NCBI GenBank assembly: GCA_023429365.1
Contig: JAEYVW010000049.1
Coordinates: forward strand, 1-7,049
DNA: 7,049 nucleotides
Reading direction: 5' to 3'
DNA from: Bacteroidota bacterium
GTDB lineage: Bacteria > Bacteroidota > Bacteroidia > Chitinophagales > Chitinophagaceae
The first letter of the stretch is position 1, and each line of letters opens with the position of its first letter. Under the pieces are notes generated by a model, which did no database searches, was not told where the DNA came from, and saw only the letters and a list, made by a program, of their open reading frames with translations. Positions 1-6,250 of the stretch are shown here, piece after piece. A program made the translations under genes and the position numbers.

Positions 1-131
1 CATCATGATAATCCGCGTTCCCCTATTTAGCATCTAAGGCTTTATGTGCAGATAAAGGCGCACGCGGATCTTTCTGATTATTATGATTGGTTATGATTTT
101 GCATAGCAGATGTATCATAATAAATCATGAC
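1..131. repeat. Repeat unit 1 with tail
   Basis: This is the fullest copy: inner stem 11-18/62-69, outer stem 2-13/76-87, and a small inner hairpin CTTTAT (40-45) with ATAAAG (53-58). The tail at 114-123 (ATCATAATAA) is an exact reverse complement of 78-87, so the outer arm can fold either leftwards or rightwards. Confidence 0.8.
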
Positions 132-244
132 CATCATGATAATCCGTGTTCCCCAATTTAGCACCGAGGGTTTTATTTGCAGATAAGGGCGCATGCGGAT
201 TAGTTATGATTTTGCATAGCAGATGTAACATAATAAATCATGAT
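132..244. repeat. Repeat unit 2 with tail, internally deleted
   Basis: Relative to unit 1 this copy lacks the 18 bp corresponding to 70-87, which is the whole right outer arm; GAT borders the deletion on both sides in unit 1. The inner stem survives as ATCCGTGT (142-149) against ATGCGGAT (193-200). Its two C-to-T changes leave G-U wobbles if the plus strand is transcribed. Confidence 0.8.
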
Positions 245-343
245 CATCATGATAATCCGCGTTCCCCTATTTAGCATCTAAGGCTTTAAGTGCAGATAAA
301 GGCGCACGCGGATCTTTCTGATTATTATGATTGGTTATGATTT
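245..343. repeat. Repeat unit 3, no tail
   Basis: This copy matches 1-99 at 98 of 99 positions, then similarity stops abruptly after TTATGATTT at 343. That marks the right boundary of the array. Outer stem 246-257/320-331 and inner stem 255-262/306-313 are intact. Confidence 0.85.
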
Positions 344-379
344 GTTCTAATTAAAATGATTGCCGTAGAATATGCGTAT

Positions 380-413
380 AAATACTCGGTAAAAATGCCC
401 GTTTACCGTATTT
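380..413 (+). other. Bulged hairpin, possible weak terminator
   Basis: CGGTAAA (387-393) pairs exactly with TTTACCG (402-408) across an 8-nt loop. Beyond a 2-nt bulge (385-386) the stem continues as AAATA (380-384) with TATTT (409-413), giving 12 base pairs. The plus strand continues with TTCC, so the T tract is short and termination would be weak. It could equally be an operator-like dyad or part of an old mobile element. Confidence 0.35.
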
Positions 414-588
414 TCCGAAAAAATATTTTGCATCCTAAAGCCCTGAATTGTATTTGTTTACTAACCCGAAACCGGGCTGAAACCCGCGCTGGGCTTGCAT
501 AATAAAAAAACGCTGTTTACTTTCACATCAGCAAATGGTTCTTTTACTCCGTGATTTTTCCATAAAAGCATCAATGCGGAAAATACGG
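406..588. repeat. 12-bp inverted repeat bounding a 183-bp segment
   Basis: CCGTATTTTCCG at 406-417 recurs as its exact reverse complement CGGAAAATACGG at 577-588. There is no clear target-site duplication outside the two arms and similarity does not extend beyond 12 bp. A degraded miniature element is possible; chance is not excluded. Confidence 0.35.
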
Positions 589-645
589 AAGGAACCAGGA
601 CCTGGCTTCAAATAGCCAGCCGGCATTAAACCTTAATTCGTGCGT

Positions 646-822
646 ATGAAAACAAACTCTACCCAGGTCGTTATACTTAGGATCGTATTGTTTATCCTGA
701 TCTGTCTTTATTCCATTCTTGTTTTTGGCCAGGAGCCTGTGTCTCTCGAATCAGGCTTATCGAATGATATGACAAGCAGGGCAACAAGCCTGGCCGGCGA
801 GTTGGTTAGCACCCAAAAATGA
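646..822 (+). CDS. Small exported hypothetical peptide (58 aa), or 5' remnant of a longer gene
   Basis: I do not recognise this protein. From the ATG at 646 it has a polar start (MKTNSTQ), a hydrophobic run at about residues 8-27 with one Arg at 12, and a plausible signal-peptidase site after VFG (residue 28). A mature part of only about 30 residues, rich in Ser, Leu and Thr, would remain. A GTG two codons upstream (640) is in frame, but ATG is preferred because it leaves a normal signal peptide. No Shine-Dalgarno is visible, which is common in Bacteroidota. The reading frame ends with TGA at 820 and about 100 bp later a strong plus-strand terminator follows, which supports a transcript here. 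The stretch SLESGLSND faintly recalls the DGLS motif at the start of beta-propeller hybrid sensor kinases, so it could be the broken front of such a gene. That resemblance is weak. Confidence 0.4.
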   Translation: MKTNSTQVVILRIVLFILICLYSILVFGQEPVSLESGLSNDMTSRATSLAGELVSTQK

Positions 823-922
823 AGTTGGTGCGATAAACAAAGGATTCACTTAACTATGGCAGTTTTTAAAGCGTAATAAAGAAGAATGCAGTTACCATTC
901 AGTTCCCATCAATCTCAAAATT
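823..922. other. 3' untranslated or spacer segment
   Basis: Lies between the small ORF and the terminator hairpin. No reading frame, repeat or RNA motif is apparent; it would form the 3' untranslated part of a plus-strand transcript. Confidence 0.5.
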
Positions 923-950
923 CCCCGGCGCCCGCCGGGGTTATTTTTTT
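923..950 (+). terminator. Rho-independent terminator, plus strand; probably also serves msrA
   Basis: CCCCGGCG (923-930) pairs exactly with CGCCGGGG (933-940), giving a 7-8 bp pure-GC stem with a 2-4 nt loop. On the plus strand it is followed by TTATTTTTTT (941-950), a good T tract. Read on the minus strand, the same hairpin follows directly after the msrA stop codon (941-943) and is trailed by AATTTTGAG, a weaker T run. It therefore looks bidirectional for convergent transcripts, stronger in the plus direction. The plus-strand T tract lies inside the last codons of msrA. Confidence 0.85.
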
Positions 951-1630
951 AATTTGTCCTTAAAGACTTTTTTGAATTTGTCGACCTTGGGCCTGATGAC
1001 GACGCGGCAGTATGGATTATTATTCTCGTTGTTTTCAAAATATTGCTGGTGATAATCTTCTGCCGGGAAAAACTCGGTGAAGGCCGTGATCTCGGTTACG
1101 ATTGGATTATCAAATGCACCACTCTTGTCCAGAGCAGCTTTATACTTTTCCGCTTTTTGTTTCTGTTCATCATTGTGATAAAATACCCCGCTCCTGTACT
1201 GGGTACCAATATCATTGCCCTGCCGGTTAAGGGTAGTAGGGTCATGGGTCTCCCAAAATACTTCCAGCAACTCGTCAAAACTGATCTTTTTTGGGTCATA
1301 AACGATCTGCAGGCATTCGGCATGACCGGTTTCTCCCGTACACACGGCTTTATATGTAGGATTTTTCACATGGCCGCCAGTATAGCCTGAAGTAGCACTT
1401 ATCACACCATCCAGTTGCTCGAATATAGCTTCGGTACACCAGAAGCAGCCATTGGCAAAAGTAGCTGTGTCGGTTCCTGTTAATTTGTTCGACGCAACGG
1501 CATTGGGGGAACTTGTGGGGTTTGTCATTTTAGTCTTTTTATCTGTTTGGGCGCAGGATAGCAGGTTGACCATACTAATAACGCCAATAGTAAGGCATAG
1601 TTTAAGCGTATGCTGACGGGGGATATCCAT
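941..1630 (-). CDS. msrA: Peptide-methionine (S)-S-oxide reductase, lipoprotein form
   Basis: MsrA reduces the S epimer of methionine sulfoxide in proteins back to methionine, repairing oxidative damage with a thiol reductant. The 229-residue product has an N-terminal lipoprotein signal: a hydrophobic run at about 9-24, then the lipobox LLSC with Cys26, so it should be tethered in the envelope facing the periplasm. A polar linker (about 27-54) leads to the MsrA domain, about 55-210. The catalytic motif GCFWC lies at 61-65: Cys62 is the expected nucleophile, and Cys65 the likely resolving cysteine, as in the GCFWC subgroup. GHAE (102-105), QVYDP-like QIVYDP (108-113), FWETHDPT (125-132) and YRSGVFY (145-151) are typical of the family. 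Cys97, Cys106 and Cys208 are additional. No MsrB domain or neighbouring msrB is present. The ATG at 1630 is chosen because it begins a complete signal peptide. It is transcribed divergently from the ROK gene. Confidence 0.95.
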   Translation of the reverse strand: MDIPRQHTLKLCLTIGVISMVNLLSCAQTDKKTKMTNPTSSPNAVASNKLTGTDTATFANGCFWCTEAIFEQLDGVISATSGYTGGHVKNPTYKAVCTGETGHAECLQIVYDPKKISFDELLEVFWETHDPTTLNRQGNDIGTQYRSGVFYHNDEQKQKAEKYKAALDKSGAFDNPIVTEITAFTEFFPAEDYHQQYFENNENNNPYCRVVIRPKVDKFKKVFKDKLKK

Positions 1631-1686
1631 GGTAAGATTGTTTTAATGAACCGTGTTTATAAATCGAATCTAAGCAAACCGGTATA

Positions 1687-1716
1687 CAAATTTACATCTA
1701 ACAGGGGGTATTCAAT
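1687..1716 (-). promoter_or_regulatory. Promoter for msrA (Bacteroidota type)
   Basis: On the minus strand a perfect TAnnTTTG -7 box, TAAATTTG, lies at 1694-1687. An ATTG -33 element lies at 1716-1713, 18 nt upstream. This fits the known consensus of the primary Bacteroidota sigma factor. Transcription would begin near 1680, leaving a leader of about 50 nt before the ATG at 1630. Confidence 0.65.
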
Positions 1717-1760
1717 TTTCATTAAACTCGATCAACTTCTTAAAAAATTAATAAAAGTTT

Positions 1761-1790
1761 TTTGTTTTTTTCAAAATCTCCTTATTTTAG
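1761..1790 (+). promoter_or_regulatory. Promoter for the ROK regulator and possibly susCD
   Basis: TTTG at 1761-1764 and TATTTTAG at 1783-1790, one mismatch to TAnnTTTG, are separated by 18 nt. This matches the Bacteroidota -33/-7 arrangement. Transcription would begin about 1796-1798, some 35 nt before the start codon. The surroundings are very T-rich, which raises the chance of an accidental match. Confidence 0.5.
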
Positions 1791-1807
1791 ATTAACATTT
1801 TAATAAG
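1781..1807. promoter_or_regulatory. Candidate operator dyad over the ROK promoter
   Basis: CTTATT (1781-1786) and its exact reverse complement AATAAG (1802-1807) flank a 15-nt AT-rich centre. The dyad covers the -7 box and the presumed transcription start, where a self-repressing regulator would bind. The arms are short and AT-rich, so this is only a candidate. Confidence 0.25.
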
Positions 1808-1832
1808 AAACAACTGCTTCTGCCGGGAGAAA

Positions 1833-3065
1833 ATGGGAAAAAAGGCATTTTATAAGGGTTTACTCTTCAGGGAACTTTATTTTTCCGGGCACTTATCCTG
1901 TGCCGACCTGAGTGAACGTATTGGGAAAAGTATTCCTTTTACGATGAAAATCCTGGTGGAGCTAATAGCGGAAGGGTTTATAAAGGAATCAGGGTATGCT
2001 CCTTCAAGCGGAGGACGCCGGCCGGTTACCTATTCTATTATTCCCGATACCATATATATGGTAGCTGTTGCGATGGACCAGCTGGTCACGCGGATCAGTA
2101 TCATGGACAGTGAGAATCGCCATATCAGCGATGTAAAAAAATTCGAGTTGCCGCTGCTTAATAATCCCGGTGCTCCTTCCCAATTGGCTGACCGCATTAT
2201 GGAAGTGATCGCTGAATCTGGGATCGACAAAAAGAAGATCATGGGAGTAGGCATCGGGATGCCTGGCTTTATCGATTTCAAAAAAGGCATCAATTATTCT
2301 TTCCTCGAAAGTAAACCCAAAACCATCACACAATATCTCTCGGAGAAGATAGAATTGCCCGTATACATAGATAACGACTCGAGCCTGATTGCACTGGCAG
2401 AGTTTAGGTTTGGTGCGGCGCGTCATCGCAAGAACGCAATGGTGGTAAATATCAGTTGGGGTATTGGACTGGGTATGATCTTAAACGGTGAGTTGTTTCG
2501 CGGGCAGAATGGTTTTGCCGGTGAATTCAGTCATATGCCTTTCTTTAACAACAATAAACTTTGTGTCTGTGGTAAAAGCGGTTGTCTTGAAACCGAAGCT
2601 TCGCTGATGGTGGTGATGGAGAAAGCTGCAGAAGGATTGAGAGCAGGCAGGCTTTCAGGCGTGGGCAAGCAGTTTCCCACGGGACATATCGAGAACGACT
2701 GGGAGTCCATTGTGAAAGCAGTTTACAAGGGCGACCAGTTTGTTGTAGAGCTCTTATCAGACACGGGATATAATATTGGTAAAGGTGTAGCTATTCTTAT
2801 TCACCTGATGAACCCCGAAGCTGTGATTCTAAGCGGGAGGGGAGCGCTGGCCGGAAAAGTATGGCAGGCGCCGATACAGCAGGCATTGAATGAACATTGT
2901 ATTCCCCGCTTATCGGCCAATACGGTAGTTGAGATCTCCGACCTCGGTCATGATGCGGAGCTGATAGGCTCGGCAGCACTCGTTATGGAAAACCGTGTAA
3001 AGGAATATTCGGGATCTTTAAAGAAGAAACTTTCCAAAGCCGATTCGAAAATAGTAGCAACCTAA
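1833..3065 (+). CDS. ROK-family transcriptional regulator (NagC/Mlc/XylR type)
   Basis: The 410-residue product has the length and order of ROK repressors: an N-terminal winged helix-turn-helix (about 5-65, ending in the GGRRP wing motif at 60-64) and a ROK sugar-binding domain (about 74-385). The ROK zinc signature CxCGxxGCxE is complete at 244-253 (Cys244, Cys246, Cys251), with His234 in GEFSHM as the likely fourth ligand. Sugar-contact positions of the family appear kept: DND at 180-182, where Asp182 aligns with the kinase catalytic base, Glu231 and His234. The first phosphate loop, DxGGTK in sugar kinases, is replaced by AMDQLVTRI (80-88), so binding without phosphorylation is expected. 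A GGGAG stretch sits 3 nt before the ATG. It lies 56 bp upstream of susC on the same strand with no terminator between, which suggests it controls the glycan-uptake genes in response to a sugar. The sugar cannot be told from sequence. Confidence 0.9.
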   Translation: MGKKAFYKGLLFRELYFSGHLSCADLSERIGKSIPFTMKILVELIAEGFIKESGYAPSSGGRRPVTYSIIPDTIYMVAVAMDQLVTRISIMDSENRHISDVKKFELPLLNNPGAPSQLADRIMEVIAESGIDKKKIMGVGIGMPGFIDFKKGINYSFLESKPKTITQYLSEKIELPVYIDNDSSLIALAEFRFGAARHRKNAMVVNISWGIGLGMILNGELFRGQNGFAGEFSHMPFFNNNKLCVCGKSGCLETEASLMVVMEKAAEGLRAGRLSGVGKQFPTGHIENDWESIVKAVYKGDQFVVELLSDTGYNIGKGVAILIHLMNPEAVILSGRGALAGKVWQAPIQQALNEHCIPRLSANTVVEISDLGHDAELIGSAALVMENRVKEYSGSLKKKLSKADSKIVAT

Positions 3066-3121
3066 CAATTTAACTATACCAGATCTCAAACTTTTAATTA
3101 AACTTTAAAAACTCAACTGCA
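3066..3121 (+). promoter_or_regulatory. rok-susC spacer and susC leader with TTAATTAA palindrome
   Basis: The spacer is AT-rich and has no hairpin terminator and no TAnnTTTG box, so read-through from the ROK gene is plausible. A 10-bp palindrome TTTAATTAAA lies at 3093-3102; its TTAATTAA core (3094-3101) ends 20 nt before the susC ATG. The rest of the leader is A-rich and lacks a Shine-Dalgarno, as is usual in Bacteroidota. Confidence 0.4.
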
Positions 3122-6100
3122 ATGAAGAACAAACGATTACTGCTTGTGTGCTTCGTCCTGCTATTAGCCAATTCACTTTTGCTGGCACAGGGGGGGCGCA
3201 CAATCACCGGCGTTGTGACCGGTGACGATGGCAGACCGGTCCCCGCTGCCACGGTCAGCATCAAAGGGACGACACAGTCTGTAATTACGGATGATAATGG
3301 TCGCTACAGCATTACTGTTCCCAACAACAGTGCTGTACTGGTTTTTAGCTCTGTAGGTTATGGCTCCAGAGAACTTACTGTAGGGACTGCAAGTACCCTG
3401 AATATGGATCTTGTATCGGCTGCTACCGATCTGGGAGAGGTTGTGGTAACAACAGCGCTGGGTATTAAACGCCAGCAGAAATCCCTGGGTTATGCGGTAC
3501 AGGAACTGCGCGGTACCGCTCTGGTTGACGCTAAAGAGACCAACCTCGCCAACGCACTTTCTGGTAAAGTTGCGGGTCTGCAGGTGGTTCGCTCCAGCAA
3601 TGGTGCGGGCGGTTCATCCAAGATCCTGCTTCGCGGTAATACTTCACTGGTCGGAAACAACCAGCCTTTGATCGTAGTAGATGGTACACCCATTGACAAC
3701 TTTACCGGTACATCTGAAAATGGTTACTGGAGCGCTGGCTTCGACCGTGGTAACGGTCTGGGTGATATCAGTGCTGACGATATCGAAAGCATGTCGATCC
3801 TGAAAGGACCATCAGCCGCAGCCTTATATGGTTCGCGTGCGGGTAATGGTGTTATCCTGATCACTACCAAATCCGGAAGAAAACAATCTGGTCTGGGTAT
3901 AACTTTCTCTATGACCCAGGGTATCGAAAACATTTTCCTCCGTCCTGAACTTCAGGATACCTACGCTCAGGGTAGTGACAATATTTTTGATCCTACCAGC
4001 CAGTTGAGCTGGGGTCCCAAAGCCGAAGGACAATCCGTTACTAAATGGGATGGTACACAGTCTTCACTGACTACCAGCCATGATAACGTAAAAAATTTCC
4101 TTCGCAACGGTACTACTCAGAATTATAACCTCGCTTTCCAGCAACAGTTCGGTGGAACTTCTGTTTATTCATCTCTCAGTCGCTGGAACGACAGAAGTAT
4201 CATACCCGGCAACAAACTTGAAAGAACCAACCTGACTACCCGTGCGACTACCAGGTTTGGTAAAGACAATCGCTGGACAACTGATGTGAAATTTTCTTAC
4301 AACAACACTTCAGGTTTCAACAGGCCGATCAATGGTCGTGATGTGAGCAATATTTTTGTATTATACAACCAGCCAAGAAGCCTTGATATACGCGATTTCC
4401 AGGCTGCAACCAACGAGTTTGGAAACATGCTTTGGTATCCAGGTGCTCCCGGATGGCAAAACAATCCCTACTGGAATAGCAAATACAACCTGAACCAGGA
4501 TACACGTGACCGTTTCATCATGACCGGTTCTGTTAAATATGCCTTTACAAGCTGGCTGGATGCCGAGGTGAGAGCGGGCGGAGATATTTACACTACTAAT
4601 ACACAACGTAAAGTGTATGCCGGAAGTAACCGTGCAAATGAATATTCAGAAGGCAAGCAAACATTTACTGAAACCAACTACAGCGCTTTGCTGTCTGCGA
4701 AGAAAGATAATGTGGTTGGAAAATTCGGTGGTGTGATCACGGCAGGTGGTAACCTGATGCACCAGCGTTTCAGCTCTTTGAGCATCAGTACAGGCCCGCT
4801 GGAAGTACCCAATGTATTTTCACTCACCAACGGACAGGGTGCACCTGGTATTGGCCAGGGTTATAGCCGTAAGAAGATCAATTCACTTTACGGAACTGTA
4901 GGTGTTAACTACGACGGTTATCTCTACCTGGATGCGACCTTCCGTAACGACTGGTCTTCCGCGCTGATCGAAGAGAACCGTTCTTATTTCTATCCTTCTG
5001 TCAGCTTTGCATGGGTAGTAACAGATATGCTTGAGAAAATGGGTACCGCCGTCCCGAGATGGGTGGACTACGCTAAGCTGCGTGTTTCTCATGCCTCAGT
5101 GGGCAATGACCTTGCTCCCTATAGCCTGTATAATGGTTATGAGATCCGCAAGGACCCCAACAACAATACTTACGCGATTCGTAATTCACTGCTGAAAGAT
5201 GAAAATGTAAAAAGTGAGCTGATCAAAAACCTTGAACTGGGTGCAGAAGCCCGCTTCTTTAACAACAGGCTGGGTATCGATTTCACATGGTATAAATCAA
5301 ACGCTACCAACCAGCTGATCGCAATCCCCATGGACCCGCTCAGCGGTTATACCAACAGGATGGTGAATGCAGGAAATATCCAGAACAAGGGTATCGAACT
5401 GATGGCTGACGTAAGAATTCTTTCCAACCCCAACTCCCTGGGATGGTCTATGATGGCTAATTTCTCCAAGAACGAAAACAAGATCATCGACATCGCCAGC
5501 GACCTGGAAGTAACTGAATACCCGCTGGGTGCTTTTGATGACCTGTTTATCAGGGCAGCCACTGGAGGTCTCTATGGTGATATCTATGGAACAAGGCTTC
5601 TTCGGGTGAAAGATGAGTCCAGCCCTTACTTCGGACAGCTCTTGTTGAATTCCAATGGTCTTCCTCAAAGAGATGCCCAGATCGTGAAATTAGGCAACCA
5701 ACAGGCCGAAGGGTTGTTGGGTGTAACCAATACTTTCACCTATAAAGGTCTTGGATTATCATTCCTGGTTGACGCACGTTTCGGCGGTGAGATTTTCTCT
5801 GCTTCCAACGTGAGCCTGCAGGCAAGTGGCGCTGCAAAGGTGACAGCACCGAATGGTGACCGTTCATCATTTGTTGTGGATGGTGTTGTATTGGATCCCA
5901 GTAACAATCCCATCAAGAATAGCATTGCTGTAACACCTCAGCAATACTGGAGAACTTTGGCTACCTTGAATAACCTGGGTGTTGGCGAAGCTTACCTGTA
6001 CGATGCGACAAATATCCGTTTGAGGAATGTACAGATCAGCTACGACCTTCCCAGAAGCCTGCTGGCAAAATCTCCCATTCAGCGTGCCAAAGTTGCATTG

Positions 6101-6250
6101 TCCTGCAATAACGTTTGGATGATCAAGAGTCACCTGCACGGCATCGACCCAGAATCAGTATTCGCGACCGGAACAAACGCTGTAGGTTTTGAAAGTGGTG
6201 CTTTCCCAACAATGCGTTCTTTCCTGTTTAGCATATCACTCGGTTTTTAA
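3122..6250 (+). CDS. susC: SusC/RagA-family TonB-linked outer-membrane transporter
   Basis: SusC-type proteins are outer-membrane barrels that import oligosaccharides or peptides captured by a partner SusD lipoprotein, powered by TonB-ExbBD. The 1042-residue product is complete and of normal length. It has a signal peptide (1-22, cut after LLLA or LAQ) and a carboxypeptidase-regulatory-like domain at about 27-100, typical of the SusC group (ITGVVTGDDGRPVPAATVSIKGT). The TonB box EVVVT is at 106-110. The plug domain spans about 118-255, with the SusC signatures LSGKVAGLQV (146-155), QPLIVVDGTPIDN (181-193) and GPSAAALYGSRAGNGVILITTKSG-like sequence at 229-252. The remainder is a 22-strand-type barrel rich in alternating aromatic residues, ending in FSISLGF with the C-terminal Phe expected for barrel assembly. 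There is no N-terminal anti-sigma-interacting STN domain, so regulation by a SusC-dependent ECF sigma system is not indicated. susD follows after 23 nt. The substrate is unknown. Confidence 0.96.
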   Translation: MKNKRLLLVCFVLLLANSLLLAQGGRTITGVVTGDDGRPVPAATVSIKGTTQSVITDDNGRYSITVPNNSAVLVFSSVGYGSRELTVGTASTLNMDLVSAATDLGEVVVTTALGIKRQQKSLGYAVQELRGTALVDAKETNLANALSGKVAGLQVVRSSNGAGGSSKILLRGNTSLVGNNQPLIVVDGTPIDNFTGTSENGYWSAGFDRGNGLGDISADDIESMSILKGPSAAALYGSRAGNGVILITTKSGRKQSGLGITFSMTQGIENIFLRPELQDTYAQGSDNIFDPTSQLSWGPKAEGQSVTKWDGTQSSLTTSHDNVKNFLRNGTTQNYNLAFQQQFGGTSVYSSLSRWNDRSIIPGNKLERTNLTTRATTRFGKDNRWTTDVKFSYNNTSGFNRPINGRDVSNIFVLYNQPRSLDIRDFQAATNEFGNMLWYPGAPGWQNNPYWNSKYNLNQDTRDRFIMTGSVKYAFTSWLDAEVRAGGDIYTTNTQRKVYAGSNRANEYSEGKQTFTETNYSALLSAKKDNVVGKFGGVITAGGNLMHQRFSSLSISTGPLEVPNVFSLTNGQGAPGIGQGYSRKKINSLYGTVGVNYDGYLYLDATFRNDWSSALIEENRSYFYPSVSFAWVVTDMLEKMGTAVPRWVDYAKLRVSHASVGNDLAPYSLYNGYEIRKDPNNNTYAIRNSLLKDENVKSELIKNLELGAEARFFNNRLGIDFTWYKSNATNQLIAIPMDPLSGYTNRMVNAGNIQNKGIELMADVRILSNPNSLGWSMMANFSKNENKIIDIASDLEVTEYPLGAFDDLFIRAATGGLYGDIYGTRLLRVKDESSPYFGQLLLNSNGLPQRDAQIVKLGNQQAEGLLGVTNTFTYKGLGLSFLVDARFGGEIFSASNVSLQASGAAKVTAPNGDRSSFVVDGVVLDPSNNPIKNSIAVTPQQYWRTLATLNNLGVGEAYLYDATNIRLRNVQISYDLPRSLLAKSPIQRAKVALSCNNVWMIKSHLHGIDPESVFATGTNAVGFESGAFPTMRSFLFSISLGF

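Larger units (their letters stand above)
1..343. repeat. Array of three palindromic repeat units (REP/MITE-like)
   Basis: Three direct copies begin with CATCATGATAATCCG at 1, 132 and 245. Copies 1 (1-99) and 3 (245-343) differ at a single base (T45 versus A289). Copy 2 is more diverged and lacks 18 bp. Each copy is itself a foldback: ATCCGCGT at 11-18 pairs perfectly with ACGCGGAT at 62-69, and the outer ATCATGATAATC at 2-13 pairs with GATTATTATGAT at 76-87 with one G-T wobble. Copies 1 and 2 are followed by a shared tail of about 32 bp (100-131 and 213-244); copy 3 lacks it. No gene is visible in the array. Copy 1 starts at the window edge, so its true left end is unknown. The structure resembles REP-type or miniature non-autonomous elements, but no transposase is present in the window and the family is not identified. 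Confidence 0.9.
344..645. other. Non-coding stretch, no recognised gene
   Basis: About 300 bp between the repeat array and the small ORF. I see no convincing reading frame, RNA gene or full TAnnTTTG promoter. It contains a bulged hairpin at 380-413, a long-range 12-bp inverted repeat (406-417 with 577-588), and smaller complementary blocks (AAGCCC at 438-443 with GGGCTT at 491-496). Confidence 0.6.

Noticed and set aside
1..343. CRISPR array
   Set aside because: Units are about 100 bp and the would-be spacers are themselves repeated; no cas genes are present.
465..476. CCCG-AAAC-CGGG mini-hairpin as a terminator
   Set aside because: The stem is only 4 bp and no T tract follows on either strand.
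495..525. Weak promoter (TTG, 20 nt, TACTTTCA) for the small ORF
   Set aside because: The -7 box lacks the conserved final TG and the start codon is over 110 nt away, so the match is not convincing.
640..645. GTG at 640 as start of the small ORF
   Set aside because: ATG at 646 in the same frame gives a standard signal peptide, and nothing favours the rarer start codon.
1043..1390. Plus-strand 115-codon frame inside msrA
   Set aside because: It is antisense to a gene with all MsrA motifs and shows no recognisable protein features.
1610..1795. Plus-strand 61-codon frame in the msrA-rok gap
   Set aside because: It overlaps the msrA start and both promoters, and the product is a low-complexity Lys/Phe/Leu-rich string expected from AT-rich DNA.
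2004..2426. Minus-strand frame of 140 codons within the ROK gene
   Set aside because: It is a shadow of the ROK coding sequence with no domain of its own; the same holds for the minus-strand frames within susC.
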